A stretch of DNA of 64,000 nucleotides, taken from Cohnella laeviribosi DSM 21336 (lineage in GTDB: Bacteria; Bacillota; Bacilli; Paenibacillales; Paenibacillaceae). A program made the translations under genes and the position numbers. Every line of letters starts with the position of its first letter. Position 1 is the stretch's first letter. Where the stretch lies: positions 1 through 64,000 of the forward strand of contig NZ_KB899820.1 of NCBI RefSeq assembly GCF_000378425.1. The letters run 5' to 3'. The notes under the pieces were generated by a model that ran no database searches, was not told where the DNA came from, and saw only the letters and a list, made by a program, of their open reading frames with translations. This document shows, piece after piece, positions 1 through 9,067 of the stretch.

Positions 1-315
1 AGGTTCCCAGTACACGTCCCATGCTTACCACGACATGCTGCCTAAGGTTGGCGCCAGAATCAGCATGTCACGCCGAGGCAATTGTTACGACAATGCCTCT
101 ATGGAGAGCTTCTTTTCCCATCTCAAGGCTGAAGCACTCTATCCTTATGATATACGAAGCTTGGAAGAGGCGCAAAGGCGTATTGAGGAATTTATCCGCT
201 TTTATAATGAGGAACGAGCACAACGGAAGCTAAACAAGCTGACGCCGGTTGAATACCGACGCCAGCTTGCAGCTTAGGGTGTTTTTACAATGTCCACTAA
301 ATGGGGGCTTGACCA
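1..315 (+). mobile_element. Right end of an IS3/IS150-type insertion sequence
   Basis: The transposase stop at 275-277 is followed by a short tail reading TGTCCACTAAATGGGGGCTT then GACCA. IS3-family elements typically end in CA, so the right terminus is inferred near 315. The left end and any target duplication lie outside the window, so the exact boundary is unproven. Confidence 0.6.
2..277 (+). CDS. IS3-family transposase (OrfB), C-terminal fragment
   Basis: This is the last 91 residues of a DDE integrase-type transposase of the IS3/IS150 group; the 5' part lies before the window. The frame is open from base 2. It begins with G-S-Q-Y, which in this family follows the second catalytic Asp, and the catalytic Glu is seen in MESFFSHLKAE near residue 35. 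The C-terminal IS3 signature (FIRFYNEERAQRKLNKLTPVEYR) is intact. The family cuts and joins IS ends through a circular intermediate. The fragment is truncated only by the window edge as far as can be seen. Family assignment is secure; whether the full element is active cannot be judged here. Confidence 0.93.
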   Translation, partial: GSQYTSHAYHDMLPKVGARISMSRRGNCYDNASMESFFSHLKAEALYPYDIRSLEEAQRRIEEFIRFYNEERAQRKLNKLTPVEYRRQLAA

Positions 316-383
316 AACGGTTCTCCGCTTGCCGTCGGGGGCTTTTGTTGTCATGGCCGGAGACTAACGACCCGCTGCTCATT

Positions 384-941
384 CGCCATGTAGTCCGTCT
401 AGTACCCTTCTTGGCTGCCAACCCCGACGCTTACCCGCCATGTAGTCCGCCCAGTACCCTTCTTTGCCGCAAACCCCGCTGTTCACCCGCCATGTAGTCC
501 GCCCAGTACCCTTCTTTGACGCAAACCCCGCTGTTCACCCGCCATGTAGTCCGCCCAGTACCCTTCTTTGACGCCAACCCCGCTGCTCATTCGCCATGTA
601 GTCCGTCCAGTACCCTTCTTTGACGCCAACCCCGCTGTTCACCCGCCATGTAGTCCGCTCAGTACTCTTCTTTGCCGCCTAGCCCGACGCTCACCCGTCA
701 TGTAGTCCGCTCAGTACTCTTCTTTGCCGCAAACCCCGCTGCTCACCCGCCATGTAGTCCGCTCAGTACTCTTCTTTGCCGCCTAGCCCGACGCTCACCC
801 GTCATGTAGTCCGCTCAGTACTCTTCTTTGCCGCAAACCCCGCTGCTCACCCGCCATGTAGTCCGCTCAGTACTCTTCTTTGCCGCCTAGCCCGACGCTC
901 ACCCGTCATGTAGTCCGCCCAGTACCCTTCTTTGCCGCTTA
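384..941. repeat. Array of 52-bp direct repeats (10 full copies plus a partial one)
   Basis: Copies begin at 384, 436, 488, 540, 592, 644, 696, 748, 800, 852 and 904, exactly 52 bp apart. Each starts with CGCCATGTAGTCCG (or CGTCATG...) followed by YYCAGTAC and a more variable second half. From 644 onward two unit types alternate, giving an almost perfect 104-bp higher-order repeat. There are no unique spacers, so this is a minisatellite, not CRISPR. The unit length is not a multiple of three and no convincing gene reads through it. It fills the gene-free stretch between the IS end and the oxidoreductase gene. Confidence 0.95.
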
Positions 942-1007
942 GCGGATGTTCCCGAACGAACGTGCGAGCGGATCGAGCGCTCCATGACCGCGGATGCGTA
1001 ATGCAAA

Positions 1008-1035
1008 GCCCCCTCTGGCTTAAGCCAGAGGGGGC
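1008..1035 (-). terminator. Hairpin terminator after the Gfo/Idh gene
   Basis: A perfect 28-bp inverted repeat (GCCCCCTCTGGCTT and its complement) lies 41 bp past the minus-strand stop at 1076. On the minus strand it is followed by a short T-rich tail. Confidence 0.75.
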
Positions 1036-1075
1036 CATGGTGAGCAGGCTTACTTTTGGGACAGCCTCAGCGGGA

Positions 1076-2152
1076 TTACAGGCTCCAGTCGAGCTTGACT
1101 TCCCTGCCGGTACGGGAAGATTCGTAAATCGCGTCGATGATCAGGTTGGAGCGCAGGCCCGTTTCGGCCGATGTCCACGGCGTTTTGCCTTCCCGGATGC
1201 ATTCGAGGAAATGGCGGCTGAGCCGAATGCGCCCGCCCTCGTCGTCTTCCGGCGCTTTGAGCGGCACGTCGACCGTGCGGTCGAATTTTTCCGTCAGGAA
1301 CATGCCTTCATTGCCCCGCAGGTATGCGCCGCCCTCCGAGCCCATAATATGCACGAACGGGCTGCTGTCGGTGTTCATGTGCACGGCCCAGCTGACTTCC
1401 AGCGTCAGCGTGGCCCCGTTTTCCATTTTGATCATGGCCGTCGCCAAATCTTCCACGTCGTAGACGCCGTTCCAATCCGGTTTCCCCCAAGTGCCGATCC
1501 CTTTTTTCCGCGGACCGAACTCGGCGTACGTGGCACCGTAAACGGATATCGGCTTCGGCTCGCCCATCAGGAAAAAGGCCAGATCCAGCATGTGCACGCC
1601 GATATCGATCAAAGGGCCGCCTCCGGACAGTTCCTTGCGCGTAAACCAGGTGCCCCAGCCGGGAATGCCTTTGCGCCGGTACCAACCCGTTTTGGCGGTA
1701 TAGATGTTGCCGAGCTCGCCTTGTTCGATTTGCGACTTGACTTGCAGCGGCAGCCACTCCCAGCGCATTTGGTGCGCGACCATGACGGTCTTGCCGTATT
1801 TCTTTTGCGCGCGGACAATATCCTTGGCCGCCTCCGAATTCAGGCCCATCGGCTTTTCGACCAGGACGTGCTTGCCGCTTTGCAGCGCCTGAATCGTCAG
1901 CGGAGCGTGGCTTTGATTCGGCACGGCCACAATGACCGCGTCCACGTCGCTCCGTTCGATGAGCGCTTCCGGAGACGGCGCTACCGTCCGGATCCCGTAT
2001 TGCTGCGCTCTTTGCTCCGCCAGCGGCAGATAAGCGTCGGTGATCGCGACGATTTCGCATTCTTCGCCGAGCTTGCCGAATTCCTGCAAATGCACGTTGC
2101 CGATATTTCCCGCTCCGATCAGTCCGATGCGGATTTTATCCGAAGAACCCAT
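1076..2152 (-). CDS. Gfo/Idh/MocA-family NAD(P)-dependent oxidoreductase
   Basis: 358-residue sugar or inositol-type dehydrogenase. The N-terminal Rossmann fold shows GLIGAGNIG at about residues 10-18. The family EKP motif (VLVEKPMGLN) is near residue 100. A C-terminal substrate domain carries GGGPLIDIGVHMLDL. A longer open frame starts at 2170, but the GGAGGT at that position is the right distance before the ATG at 2152 to be its ribosome binding site, so 2152 is chosen. The gene lies 140 bp after pflA and may be transcribed separately; a strong hairpin follows it. The substrate cannot be told from sequence. Confidence 0.9.
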   Translation of the reverse strand: MGSSDKIRIGLIGAGNIGNVHLQEFGKLGEECEIVAITDAYLPLAEQRAQQYGIRTVAPSPEALIERSDVDAVIVAVPNQSHAPLTIQALQSGKHVLVEKPMGLNSEAAKDIVRAQKKYGKTVMVAHQMRWEWLPLQVKSQIEQGELGNIYTAKTGWYRRKGIPGWGTWFTRKELSGGGPLIDIGVHMLDLAFFLMGEPKPISVYGATYAEFGPRKKGIGTWGKPDWNGVYDVEDLATAMIKMENGATLTLEVSWAVHMNTDSSPFVHIMGSEGGAYLRGNEGMFLTEKFDRTVDVPLKAPEDDEGGRIRLSRHFLECIREGKTPWTSAETGLRSNLIIDAIYESSRTGREVKLDWSL

Positions 2153-2292
2153 GTGCCAGACGACCTCCATCGAAAAAAGTGAATGTTCTGCATTACCGTC
2201 ATCATACGCCAGAAACAGCTATGAAAACGATGTCCAATTTGGCCGTTTTTTTATTCGCGATGGTCATCCGGGGAGGCGGCGTACCGGCAACG

Positions 2293-3030
2293 TCAACATC
2301 TGCGGGAATTCATCCCCTCTTCCACCAGGGTCCAGGCGCGCCGCATATCCTTCTCCTCCGGCGTCGGCACGCCCGCAAGCGGGTACGGTTTGCCGAGCCG
2401 TTCCCATTTGTATACGCCCATCCGGTGATACGGCAACAGTTCGAATTTGGCGACGTTGTCCAGCGATCCGACGAACGCGCCGAAGGCCGTCAAATCGGCC
2501 GCGCCGTCCGTAACGCCGGGGATAAGCACATGGCGGATCCAAACGGGCTTGCCGCGCTCCGACAGCCACCTGGCGAAGGCCAGCGTACGGTCGTTCGGCT
2601 GGCCGGTCAGCGCGATATGGCGCCGGCGGTCAAGCAGCTTCAGGTCGAGCAGCACGAGATCGGTCGCTTCCATCAGCTCTTCGACATGAACCGGGTCGCA
2701 AAAGCCCGAGGAATCGACCGCCGTATGCAGCCCCCAGCGCCGCTTGCACGCGGCGAGCAGCCGGGCGACGAAGGGAGCCTGCAGCGTCGGTTCCCCTCCC
2801 GTTACCGTAATGCCGCCGCCCGAACGGCGGTAATACGGGACGTAAGGCTCGATCTCGGCCAAGATGTCGTCGACCGTGGCCTCTCTGCCCTTGTCGGTGC
2901 GCCACGTGTCGGGATTGTGGCAGTAGGCGCATTGCAGCGCGCACCCCTGCATAAAAAGCACGAAGCGAATGCCCGGTCCGTCTACCGTGCCGAACGTTTC
3001 AACGGAATGAATCCGGCCTATCGTATGCAA
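2293..3030 (-). CDS. pflA: Pyruvate formate-lyase-activating enzyme
   Basis: 245-residue radical-SAM enzyme that installs the glycyl radical on PflB. The cluster-binding CxxxCxxC is visible at C30, C34 and C37 (QGCALQCAYCHNP), followed by the GGE region (TVTGGEPTLQ). Length matches E. coli PflA (about 246). It starts at TTG, 8 bases after a strong AAGGAGG. The same region contains an ATG, but in the wrong frame. It follows pflB after a 210-bp gap, forming the usual pflB-pflA pair. Confidence 0.97.
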   Translation of the reverse strand: MHTIGRIHSVETFGTVDGPGIRFVLFMQGCALQCAYCHNPDTWRTDKGREATVDDILAEIEPYVPYYRRSGGGITVTGGEPTLQAPFVARLLAACKRRWGLHTAVDSSGFCDPVHVEELMEATDLVLLDLKLLDRRRHIALTGQPNDRTLAFARWLSERGKPVWIRHVLIPGVTDGAADLTAFGAFVGSLDNVAKFELLPYHRMGVYKWERLGKPYPLAGVPTPEEKDMRRAWTLVEEGMNSRRC

Positions 3031-3054
3031 GACATTCGCCTCCTTGTGGTCGCC

Positions 3055-3183
3055 TCACATCTGCTTCGCGGCATCGCCGGCGCGCGCTCCTCCCCGATCC
3101 GCTCTCCGCGGCCGAGGCCGGAACGCGCCCGGACTTCCGCTCAGATGCGTACCGCCCTCATACTGCTCGCATGCCGCACGCAT
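3055..3183 (-). CDS. Possible small ORF between pflB and pflA
   Basis: A 42-codon frame starts at ATG 3183, with GGGAGG six bases upstream, and stops at 3055. The predicted peptide begins MRAACEQYEGGTHLSGSPG and is rich in Arg, Gly and Ala. The surrounding 210 bp are full of imperfect GCATGC-like repeats, so the frame may be accidental. The ribosome binding site is the only real support. Confidence 0.25.
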   Translation of the reverse strand: MRAACEQYEGGTHLSGSPGAFRPRPRRADRGGARAGDAAKQM

Positions 3184-3240
3184 GCTGATCCTCCCATATG
3201 CTTGCGTGCCACTCGCATGGCTCGCACTCCGCCCGCACGC

Positions 3241-5514
3241 TCACATGCTGCCGTGGAACGTCCGGTTCACCACATCCAACTGCTGCTCCCTCGTCAGCTT
3301 GATGAAGTTCACCGCATAGCCCGACACGCGGATCGTCAGCTGCGGGTATTTCTCCGGATGCTCCATGGCGTCGAGCAGCTGCTCGCGGTTGAACACGTTG
3401 ACGTTCAGATGGTGCCCGCCGCTTGCCGTATAGCCGTCCAGCAGCGAGACGAGATTGGCGCGCCGCGTTTCCTCCTCCCGGCCAAGCGCCTTCGGCACGA
3501 TCGAGAACGTGTTCGAGATGCCGTCCTGGCAGCTCGCGTACGGGATTTTGGCGACGGAGCCGAGAGAAGCGAGCGCGCCCTTGCGGTCGCGGCCGTGCAT
3601 CGGGTTGGCCCCGGGCGCGAACGGCTCGCCGGCTTTGCGGCCGTCCGGCGTGCTGCCCGTCTTTTTGCCGTATACGACATTCGACGTGATCGTCAGCACC
3701 GACAGCGTCGGAATCGCGTTGCGGTACGCATGGTGCTTGCGCAGCTTGTTCATGAACGATTCGACCAGTTCCACCGCGATTCTGTCGACCCGCTCGTCGT
3801 TGTTGCCATACTGCGGATAGTCCCCTTCGATGACGAAATCAACCGCGATTCCCCGTTCGTCGCGCACCGGCCGCACCTTGGCGTACTTGATCGCGCTTAA
3901 GGAGTCGGCTGCGACCGACAGGCCGGCGATGCCGCATGCCATCGTGCGGACGATCTCCCGGTCGTGCAGCGCCATTTCCAGCCGCTCGTAGCAGTATTTG
4001 TCGTGCATGTAATGGATGACGTTGAGCGTGTTCATGTAAAGCCCGGCCAGCCATTCCAGCACCTCGTTGTAATTGGCGGCCACTTCCTCGTAGTCGAGCG
4101 TCTCGCCCGTAAGCGGCGCCAGCTTCGGCCCGACCTGGATGCCGAGCTTTTCGTCGACGCCGCCGTTGATCGCGTACAGCAGCGCCTTCGCGAGGTTCGC
4201 CCGCGCCCCGAAAAACTGCATCTGCTTGCCGATCCGCATCGCCGAGACGCAGCAGGCGATGCCGTAATCGTCGCCGAACAGCGGCCGCATCAGCTCGTCG
4301 TTCTCGTACTGGATCGAGCTGGTGTCGATCGACACCTTGGCGCAGTAATTTTTGAACGCCGCAGGAAGCCGCTCGGACCAGAGCACGGTCAGGTTCGGCT
4401 CGGGGGCCGGTCCCAGATTGTACAGGGTGTGCAAAAACCGGAACGAGTTGCGGGTGACGAGCGGCCTCCCGTCCAGCGCCATGCCGCCGATCGATTCCGT
4501 CACCCAGGTCGGATCGCCGCTGAACAGCTCGTTGTACTCGGGCGTGCGAAGGAATTTGACCAGCCGCAGCTTCATGACGAAATGGTCGACCAGCTCCTGC
4601 GCCTCCGCTTCCGTCAACGTGCCTTCGGCCAAATCCCGCTCGATGTAAATATCGAGGAAGGTCGAGACGCGGCCGAGGCTCATCGCCGCCCCGTTCTGCT
4701 CCTTGATGGCGGCCAGGTAGGCAAAGTACAGCCACTGGAACGCTTCGCGGGCGTCGGCCGCCGGAGCCGAGATGTCGAAGCCGTACGACGCCGCCATCGC
4801 CTTCAGCTCCTGCAGGCTGCGAATCTGCTCGGACAGCTCCTCGCGCTGCCGGATGACGTCCTCCGACATCGCGCAGACCTCCAGCTCGCGCAAATCGTTC
4901 CGCTTGGCTGCAATCAGCCGGTCGACGCCGTAAAGCGCCACCCGCCGGTAGTCGCCGATGATTCGCCCGCGCCCGTAGGCGTCCGGCAGGCCGGTGATGA
5001 TGCCGGCTTTGCGGGCCGTCCGCATTTCCGTCGTGTAGGCGTCGAACACGCCCTGATTGTGCGTTTTGCGGATGTCGGTAAACAGCCGGATCATCTCGTC
5101 CGGCAGCTTGTAGCCGTAGGCTTTGCAGGCGTCGACCACCATCCGGATCCCGCCGAACGGCTGGACCGCCCGCCGCAGCGGCGCATCGGTTTGCAGGCCG
5201 ACGATCTTCTCCTTGTCCTTGTCGATGTAGCCCGGCGCATGGGACGTGATCGTGGACACGGTGTTCACGTCGACATCCAGAACCCCGCCGTTTTCCCGTT
5301 CCTGCCGCATCAGTTCGAGCACCTGCGCCCAAAGCGACAGCGTCGCCTCCGTCGGCGGAGCGAGAAACCGCTCGTCGCCCGTGTACGGAGTGACGTTCAA
5401 GGTGATGAACCCGGCCGTATCGATTTTCTCCTGCCATTCGCCCGCCTTGAATCCTCTCCAGGGATCGCGGCCGGACCGCGCCGCGCCCCGCACTTCTTCC
5501 TCAAGCATCGCCAT
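3241..5514 (-). CDS. pflB: Formate acetyltransferase (pyruvate formate-lyase)
   Basis: 757-residue glycyl-radical enzyme converting pyruvate plus CoA to acetyl-CoA plus formate under anaerobiosis. The active-site Cys-Cys pair is in GIACCVSAM (about residue 415). The glycyl-radical loop RVSGYAV is near the C-terminus, with the radical Gly at about residue 732. Length matches the family (about 760). The start has AGGAGGTG seven bases upstream. It lies 33 bp after adhE and ahead of pflA, so the three are probably one transcript for mixed-acid/ethanol fermentation. Confidence 0.98.
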   Translation of the reverse strand: MAMLEEEVRGAARSGRDPWRGFKAGEWQEKIDTAGFITLNVTPYTGDERFLAPPTEATLSLWAQVLELMRQERENGGVLDVDVNTVSTITSHAPGYIDKDKEKIVGLQTDAPLRRAVQPFGGIRMVVDACKAYGYKLPDEMIRLFTDIRKTHNQGVFDAYTTEMRTARKAGIITGLPDAYGRGRIIGDYRRVALYGVDRLIAAKRNDLRELEVCAMSEDVIRQREELSEQIRSLQELKAMAASYGFDISAPAADAREAFQWLYFAYLAAIKEQNGAAMSLGRVSTFLDIYIERDLAEGTLTEAEAQELVDHFVMKLRLVKFLRTPEYNELFSGDPTWVTESIGGMALDGRPLVTRNSFRFLHTLYNLGPAPEPNLTVLWSERLPAAFKNYCAKVSIDTSSIQYENDELMRPLFGDDYGIACCVSAMRIGKQMQFFGARANLAKALLYAINGGVDEKLGIQVGPKLAPLTGETLDYEEVAANYNEVLEWLAGLYMNTLNVIHYMHDKYCYERLEMALHDREIVRTMACGIAGLSVAADSLSAIKYAKVRPVRDERGIAVDFVIEGDYPQYGNNDERVDRIAVELVESFMNKLRKHHAYRNAIPTLSVLTITSNVVYGKKTGSTPDGRKAGEPFAPGANPMHGRDRKGALASLGSVAKIPYASCQDGISNTFSIVPKALGREEETRRANLVSLLDGYTASGGHHLNVNVFNREQLLDAMEHPEKYPQLTIRVSGYAVNFIKLTREQQLDVVNRTFHGSM

Positions 5515-5547
5515 AAGAAAGCACCTCCTGAAAAAAGTAGATTCGGG

Positions 5548-8160
5548 TCAAAACCTGCCGTAATACGCGTTCCGGTAAAGCTCGGCGAGCTCCGCCACGA
5601 GCGGCATCCGCGGATTGGCGGTCGTGCACTGGTCCTCGAACGCCCGTTCCGCCAGTTCGTCCACCTTCGCTTCGAAGTCTTCCGGCGAAATGCCGAGATC
5701 GGCGAACTTCTCCGGAATGCCGAGCGACCGGTTCAGCCTCCTGACCGCCGCGACGAGGCTGTTCACGCCCTCTTCCGTCGTCTTGGCCGGAAGCCCGAGC
5801 ATCCTGGCGATATCCGCATAGCGCTCGTCGGCGACAAATCGGCCGTATTTCGGAAACGAAGCGAACTTGGTCGGCTTTTGGGCGTTGTACTTGATCACGT
5901 GCGGCAGCAGGATCGCGTTCGTTCGTCCGTGGGCCGTATGGTACTCGCCTCCCCACTTGTGAGCCAAGCTGTGGTTGATGCCGAGAAAAGCGTTGGCGAA
6001 CGCCATTCCGGCGATCGTCGAGGCATTGCGAATTTTTTCACGAGCAATTGCATCCGAAGTGTGGAACGACTTTTCGAGATTGCCGAACACGAGCCGGATC
6101 GCCTGCAGCGCCAGACCGTCCGTAAAGTCGTTCGCCATAACCGATACGTACGCTTCGATCGCATGCGTCAGCACGTCCATTCCCGTGTCCGCGACCGCGG
6201 TTTTCGGCAGGGTGTATACGAATTCCGGGTCGACAATCGCGACGTCCGGCGTCAGCTCGTAATCGGCCAGCGGGTATTTCGTATGGCCCTTCGCCCTGTC
6301 GGTAATGACGGCGAACGACGTCACTTCCGAGCCGGTGCCCGACGTCGTCGGGATCGCGACGAACTTCGCTTTGCGGCCGAGCCGGGGATACTTGTAGACG
6401 CGCTTGCGGATGTCGAGGAATTTCTGCTTGAGCGCGTCGAATTCGGTATCGGGGTATTCGTAAAAAAGCCACATCGCCTTCGCGGCATCCATCGGCGAGC
6501 CCCCGCCGAGCGCGATGATGCAGTCCGGCTGAAACGCGCGCATCAGCGCCGTTCCCTTTTCTACCGTGCCGGTGGACGGATCGGGCTCGACGTCGGCAAA
6601 CACTTCGATGTTGACGGGCGTTTTGCGTTTCCGCAAATAATACTCGACCCTTTCCGCGTATCCCAGCTTCAGCATCGTCGCATCGGTGACAATGAGCACG
6701 CGGGAGATGTCCGGCATTTTCTCCAAGTACCGCGTCGCGCCCCGCTCGAAATAAATTTTCGGAGGCACTTTGAACCACTGCATGTTCACCGTCCGCCTCG
6801 CCACCCTCTTTACGTTGATCAGGTTGACCGCCGACACGTTGGCCGTCGTCGAATTGCGCCCGTACGAACCGCAGCCGAGCGTAAGGGACGGCAGGTTCGT
6901 ATTGTAAATGTCGCCGATGGCTCCGTGCGTGGCCGGCGCGTTGACGAGGACGCGTCCGGTCTGCAGCCGCCGCGCGAACGCCTCGACCGCTTCTTCGTTC
7001 CGCGAATGGATGACCGAGGTATGCCCCATCCCGCCGTAAGCGACGATTTCGGCCGCGCGCTCGATGCCTTGACGGACGTCCGGCACGGTGTAAAAGGCCA
7101 GGATCGGGCTCAGCTTTTCGGCCGAGAGCGGCCACGCGTCCCCGACTCCGTCGAGCTCGGCCACCAGAATTTTGGTTCCGGCAGGCACGTCGATCCCCGC
7201 CATCTCCGCGATTTTCTCCGCGGGCTGGCCGACGATCGCCGGGTTGACGGCGCATGTTTCCGGGCGGATCGCGAGCCGCGACAGCGCCTCCGTCTCTTCC
7301 TTGTTCAGAAAGCGGCAGCCGTATTCCTTCATCAGCCGGCGAACCGGATCGCATACGGCCTCCTCCACGATGACCGCCTGCTCGGACGCGCAGATCATGC
7401 CGTTGTCGAACGTCTTGGACAAAATGAGGTCGGTCACCGCCTGCTTCAAATCGGCCGACTTCTCGATCAGGCAGGGCACGTTGCCGGGACCGACGCCGAG
7501 CGCGGGTTTGCCGGTGCTGTAGGCGGCCCTGACCATCGAGGCGCCTCCGGTCGCCAGCACGAGCGCAACGCCCGGGTGGTTCATGAGCGCCTGCGTCGCC
7601 TCGACCGACGGGGATTCGATCCATTGGATGCAGTGCTCCGGAGCCCCCGCCTTCACGGCCGCGTCGCGCATCGTCCGCGCCGCCTCCGCGCTCGAGCGCT
7701 GGGCGGAGGGATGAAAGGCGAAGATAATCGGGTTGCGCGTCTTGGCGGCGATCAGCGATTTGAATATCGTCGTCGAGGTCGGATTCGTCACCGGCGTCAC
7801 GCCGGCGATCACCCCGACCGGTTCCGCGACTTTCTGATAGCTTTCGTACGGGTTGTCTTCGATGACGCCGACCGTTTTGACGTGCTTGATGCTGTGATAA
7901 ACGTATTCCGAGGCAAACAGGTTTTTGATGATTTTGTCCTCGTATACGCCGCGCCCCGTCTCTTCCGCCGCCAGCTTCGCCAGCGGCATGTGCCGGTCCA
8001 GCCCCGCAAGCGCCATCGCCTGCACGACGGAATCGACCTGCTCCTGATCCAGCCGCATATAGGCCTCCAGCGCCTGCAGGGCTCTGGCGACAAGCGCGTT
8101 CACCTCGTCGGCGGGCGGTGCGGCCGGCGCCTCGCGTTTCGTGCTCTCTCTGGCTGCCAT
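5548..8160 (-). CDS. adhE: Bifunctional acetaldehyde-CoA/alcohol dehydrogenase
   Basis: 870-residue fusion. The N-terminal aldehyde dehydrogenase (about 1-450, catalytic Cys in DNGMICASEQAV) reduces acetyl-CoA to acetaldehyde. The C-terminal iron alcohol dehydrogenase (about 460-865) has GGGSPMDAAK and the iron-binding HSLAHKWGG...HGRTNAILLPH region and reduces acetaldehyde to ethanol. Length equals the family norm. GAGGAGGG precedes the ATG. It sits 38 bp behind a mobA-like gene and 33 bp before pflB. It regenerates NAD+ and uses the acetyl-CoA made by PflB. Confidence 0.98.
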   Translation of the reverse strand: MAARESTKREAPAAPPADEVNALVARALQALEAYMRLDQEQVDSVVQAMALAGLDRHMPLAKLAAEETGRGVYEDKIIKNLFASEYVYHSIKHVKTVGVIEDNPYESYQKVAEPVGVIAGVTPVTNPTSTTIFKSLIAAKTRNPIIFAFHPSAQRSSAEAARTMRDAAVKAGAPEHCIQWIESPSVEATQALMNHPGVALVLATGGASMVRAAYSTGKPALGVGPGNVPCLIEKSADLKQAVTDLILSKTFDNGMICASEQAVIVEEAVCDPVRRLMKEYGCRFLNKEETEALSRLAIRPETCAVNPAIVGQPAEKIAEMAGIDVPAGTKILVAELDGVGDAWPLSAEKLSPILAFYTVPDVRQGIERAAEIVAYGGMGHTSVIHSRNEEAVEAFARRLQTGRVLVNAPATHGAIGDIYNTNLPSLTLGCGSYGRNSTTANVSAVNLINVKRVARRTVNMQWFKVPPKIYFERGATRYLEKMPDISRVLIVTDATMLKLGYAERVEYYLRKRKTPVNIEVFADVEPDPSTGTVEKGTALMRAFQPDCIIALGGGSPMDAAKAMWLFYEYPDTEFDALKQKFLDIRKRVYKYPRLGRKAKFVAIPTTSGTGSEVTSFAVITDRAKGHTKYPLADYELTPDVAIVDPEFVYTLPKTAVADTGMDVLTHAIEAYVSVMANDFTDGLALQAIRLVFGNLEKSFHTSDAIAREKIRNASTIAGMAFANAFLGINHSLAHKWGGEYHTAHGRTNAILLPHVIKYNAQKPTKFASFPKYGRFVADERYADIARMLGLPAKTTEEGVNSLVAAVRRLNRSLGIPEKFADLGISPEDFEAKVDELAERAFEDQCTTANPRMPLVAELAELYRNAYYGRF

Positions 8161-8198
8161 CGATCCACTCCCTCCTCGGCGCGAATAATCGTTCGCCC

Positions 8199-8861
8199 TT
8201 AGATTAGCTCTCCGGCCGCATGGCCGCTATGAAGCAGATCACAGGGCGATCGCGCCGATCTTGTAAACCGGAAGCCGATCCCCATCTGCGCGAATTCGGT
8301 TTCCGTCACTTCGGCCCAGGCCAGGCGATTCGGCAAATCGGACAAACCGGCCGTCCCCTGTTCCGCCATCCGGACGATTTTGCCGGCGCAGGCGCAGTCG
8401 TACACGCCGTGCAACGGATACGGACCGCCCGCGTCCGAGGGCCAGGCGGCGTCCCAGCCGCCCGCCGCGCAACGGGCGAGCAGCACGCGGGCCGCGGCGG
8501 CGGACGGGTCCGGCATGCCGCTGTCCACGATCCAGGCGTACCGGGACTGCGCCAGCGACAGGCCGGCCGCCATGCCGCCGATCGGTCCTCTGCCCGGCGC
8601 ATAGTCGGTGACGATGCGCACGTCCCGAGGAACGATCGGCAAAAAGAGGCGCGGCGTATCGGTCGCCACCACGATTTCGCGGCACCACGGCCGCATCAGG
8701 CGGATTTGCCGCTCGAGCATCGTTTCTCCGCCGATCGGCCACAGCGCCTTGACTTCGCCGAACATAAAGCGGCCTTTGCCGCCGGCGAGGATGATTCCGC
8801 TTACGGAAGGAAAGACGGAGCCCGCCGGACAGACGTCCGGTTCGAATCCCCATGACGCCAT
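8199..8861 (-). CDS. mobA: MobA-like nucleotidyltransferase
   Basis: 220 residues with the nucleotide-binding start GIILAGGKGR and a following KALWPIGGETMLERQI, as in molybdenum cofactor guanylyltransferases. MobA joins GMP to molybdopterin. The usual CDMPF metal-binding stretch is altered here to VDSGMPDP and the RMG part of the first motif reads RFMFGE, so the enzyme is divergent and its substrate less certain. AGAGGAG precedes the ATG. It is the first gene of the minus-strand run into adhE-pflBA and diverges from fnr. Confidence 0.75.
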   Translation of the reverse strand: MASWGFEPDVCPAGSVFPSVSGIILAGGKGRFMFGEVKALWPIGGETMLERQIRLMRPWCREIVVATDTPRLFLPIVPRDVRIVTDYAPGRGPIGGMAAGLSLAQSRYAWIVDSGMPDPSAAAARVLLARCAAGGWDAAWPSDAGGPYPLHGVYDCACAGKIVRMAEQGTAGLSDLPNRLAWAEVTETEFAQMGIGFRFTRSARSPCDLLHSGHAAGELI

Positions 8862-9067
8862 CGTTCTGCGCTCCTCTCTGCTGGGCTGTGCACCGCTTTT
8901 GTTCCCACCTTCATTACACCCCGAAGCGGAGCGGGCAGGCAGTGACGGAAATCATTTTTCGCAAAAATCAGGGAATTCCCCGGCAAGATTCAGTCAATCC
9001 CCTCATAACGGCGTCGGATGCGTTCCACTACAATGAAAGTATCCGAACCGGAAGGAGCGTGCCTCAC

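Noticed and set aside
384-941. CRISPR array
   Set aside because: The whole 52-bp unit repeats, with no unique spacers, and no cas genes are nearby.
932-2182. Plus-strand frame of 416 codons opposite the Gfo/Idh gene
   Set aside because: Antisense shadow of a conserved oxidoreductase, beginning inside the repeat array and crossing a perfect terminator palindrome.
3964-8202. Plus-strand open frame of about 1400 codons opposite pflB and adhE
   Set aside because: It is antisense to two clearly conserved genes, has no family motifs, and is rich in Arg/His/Gln as expected from GC-rich shadow frames.
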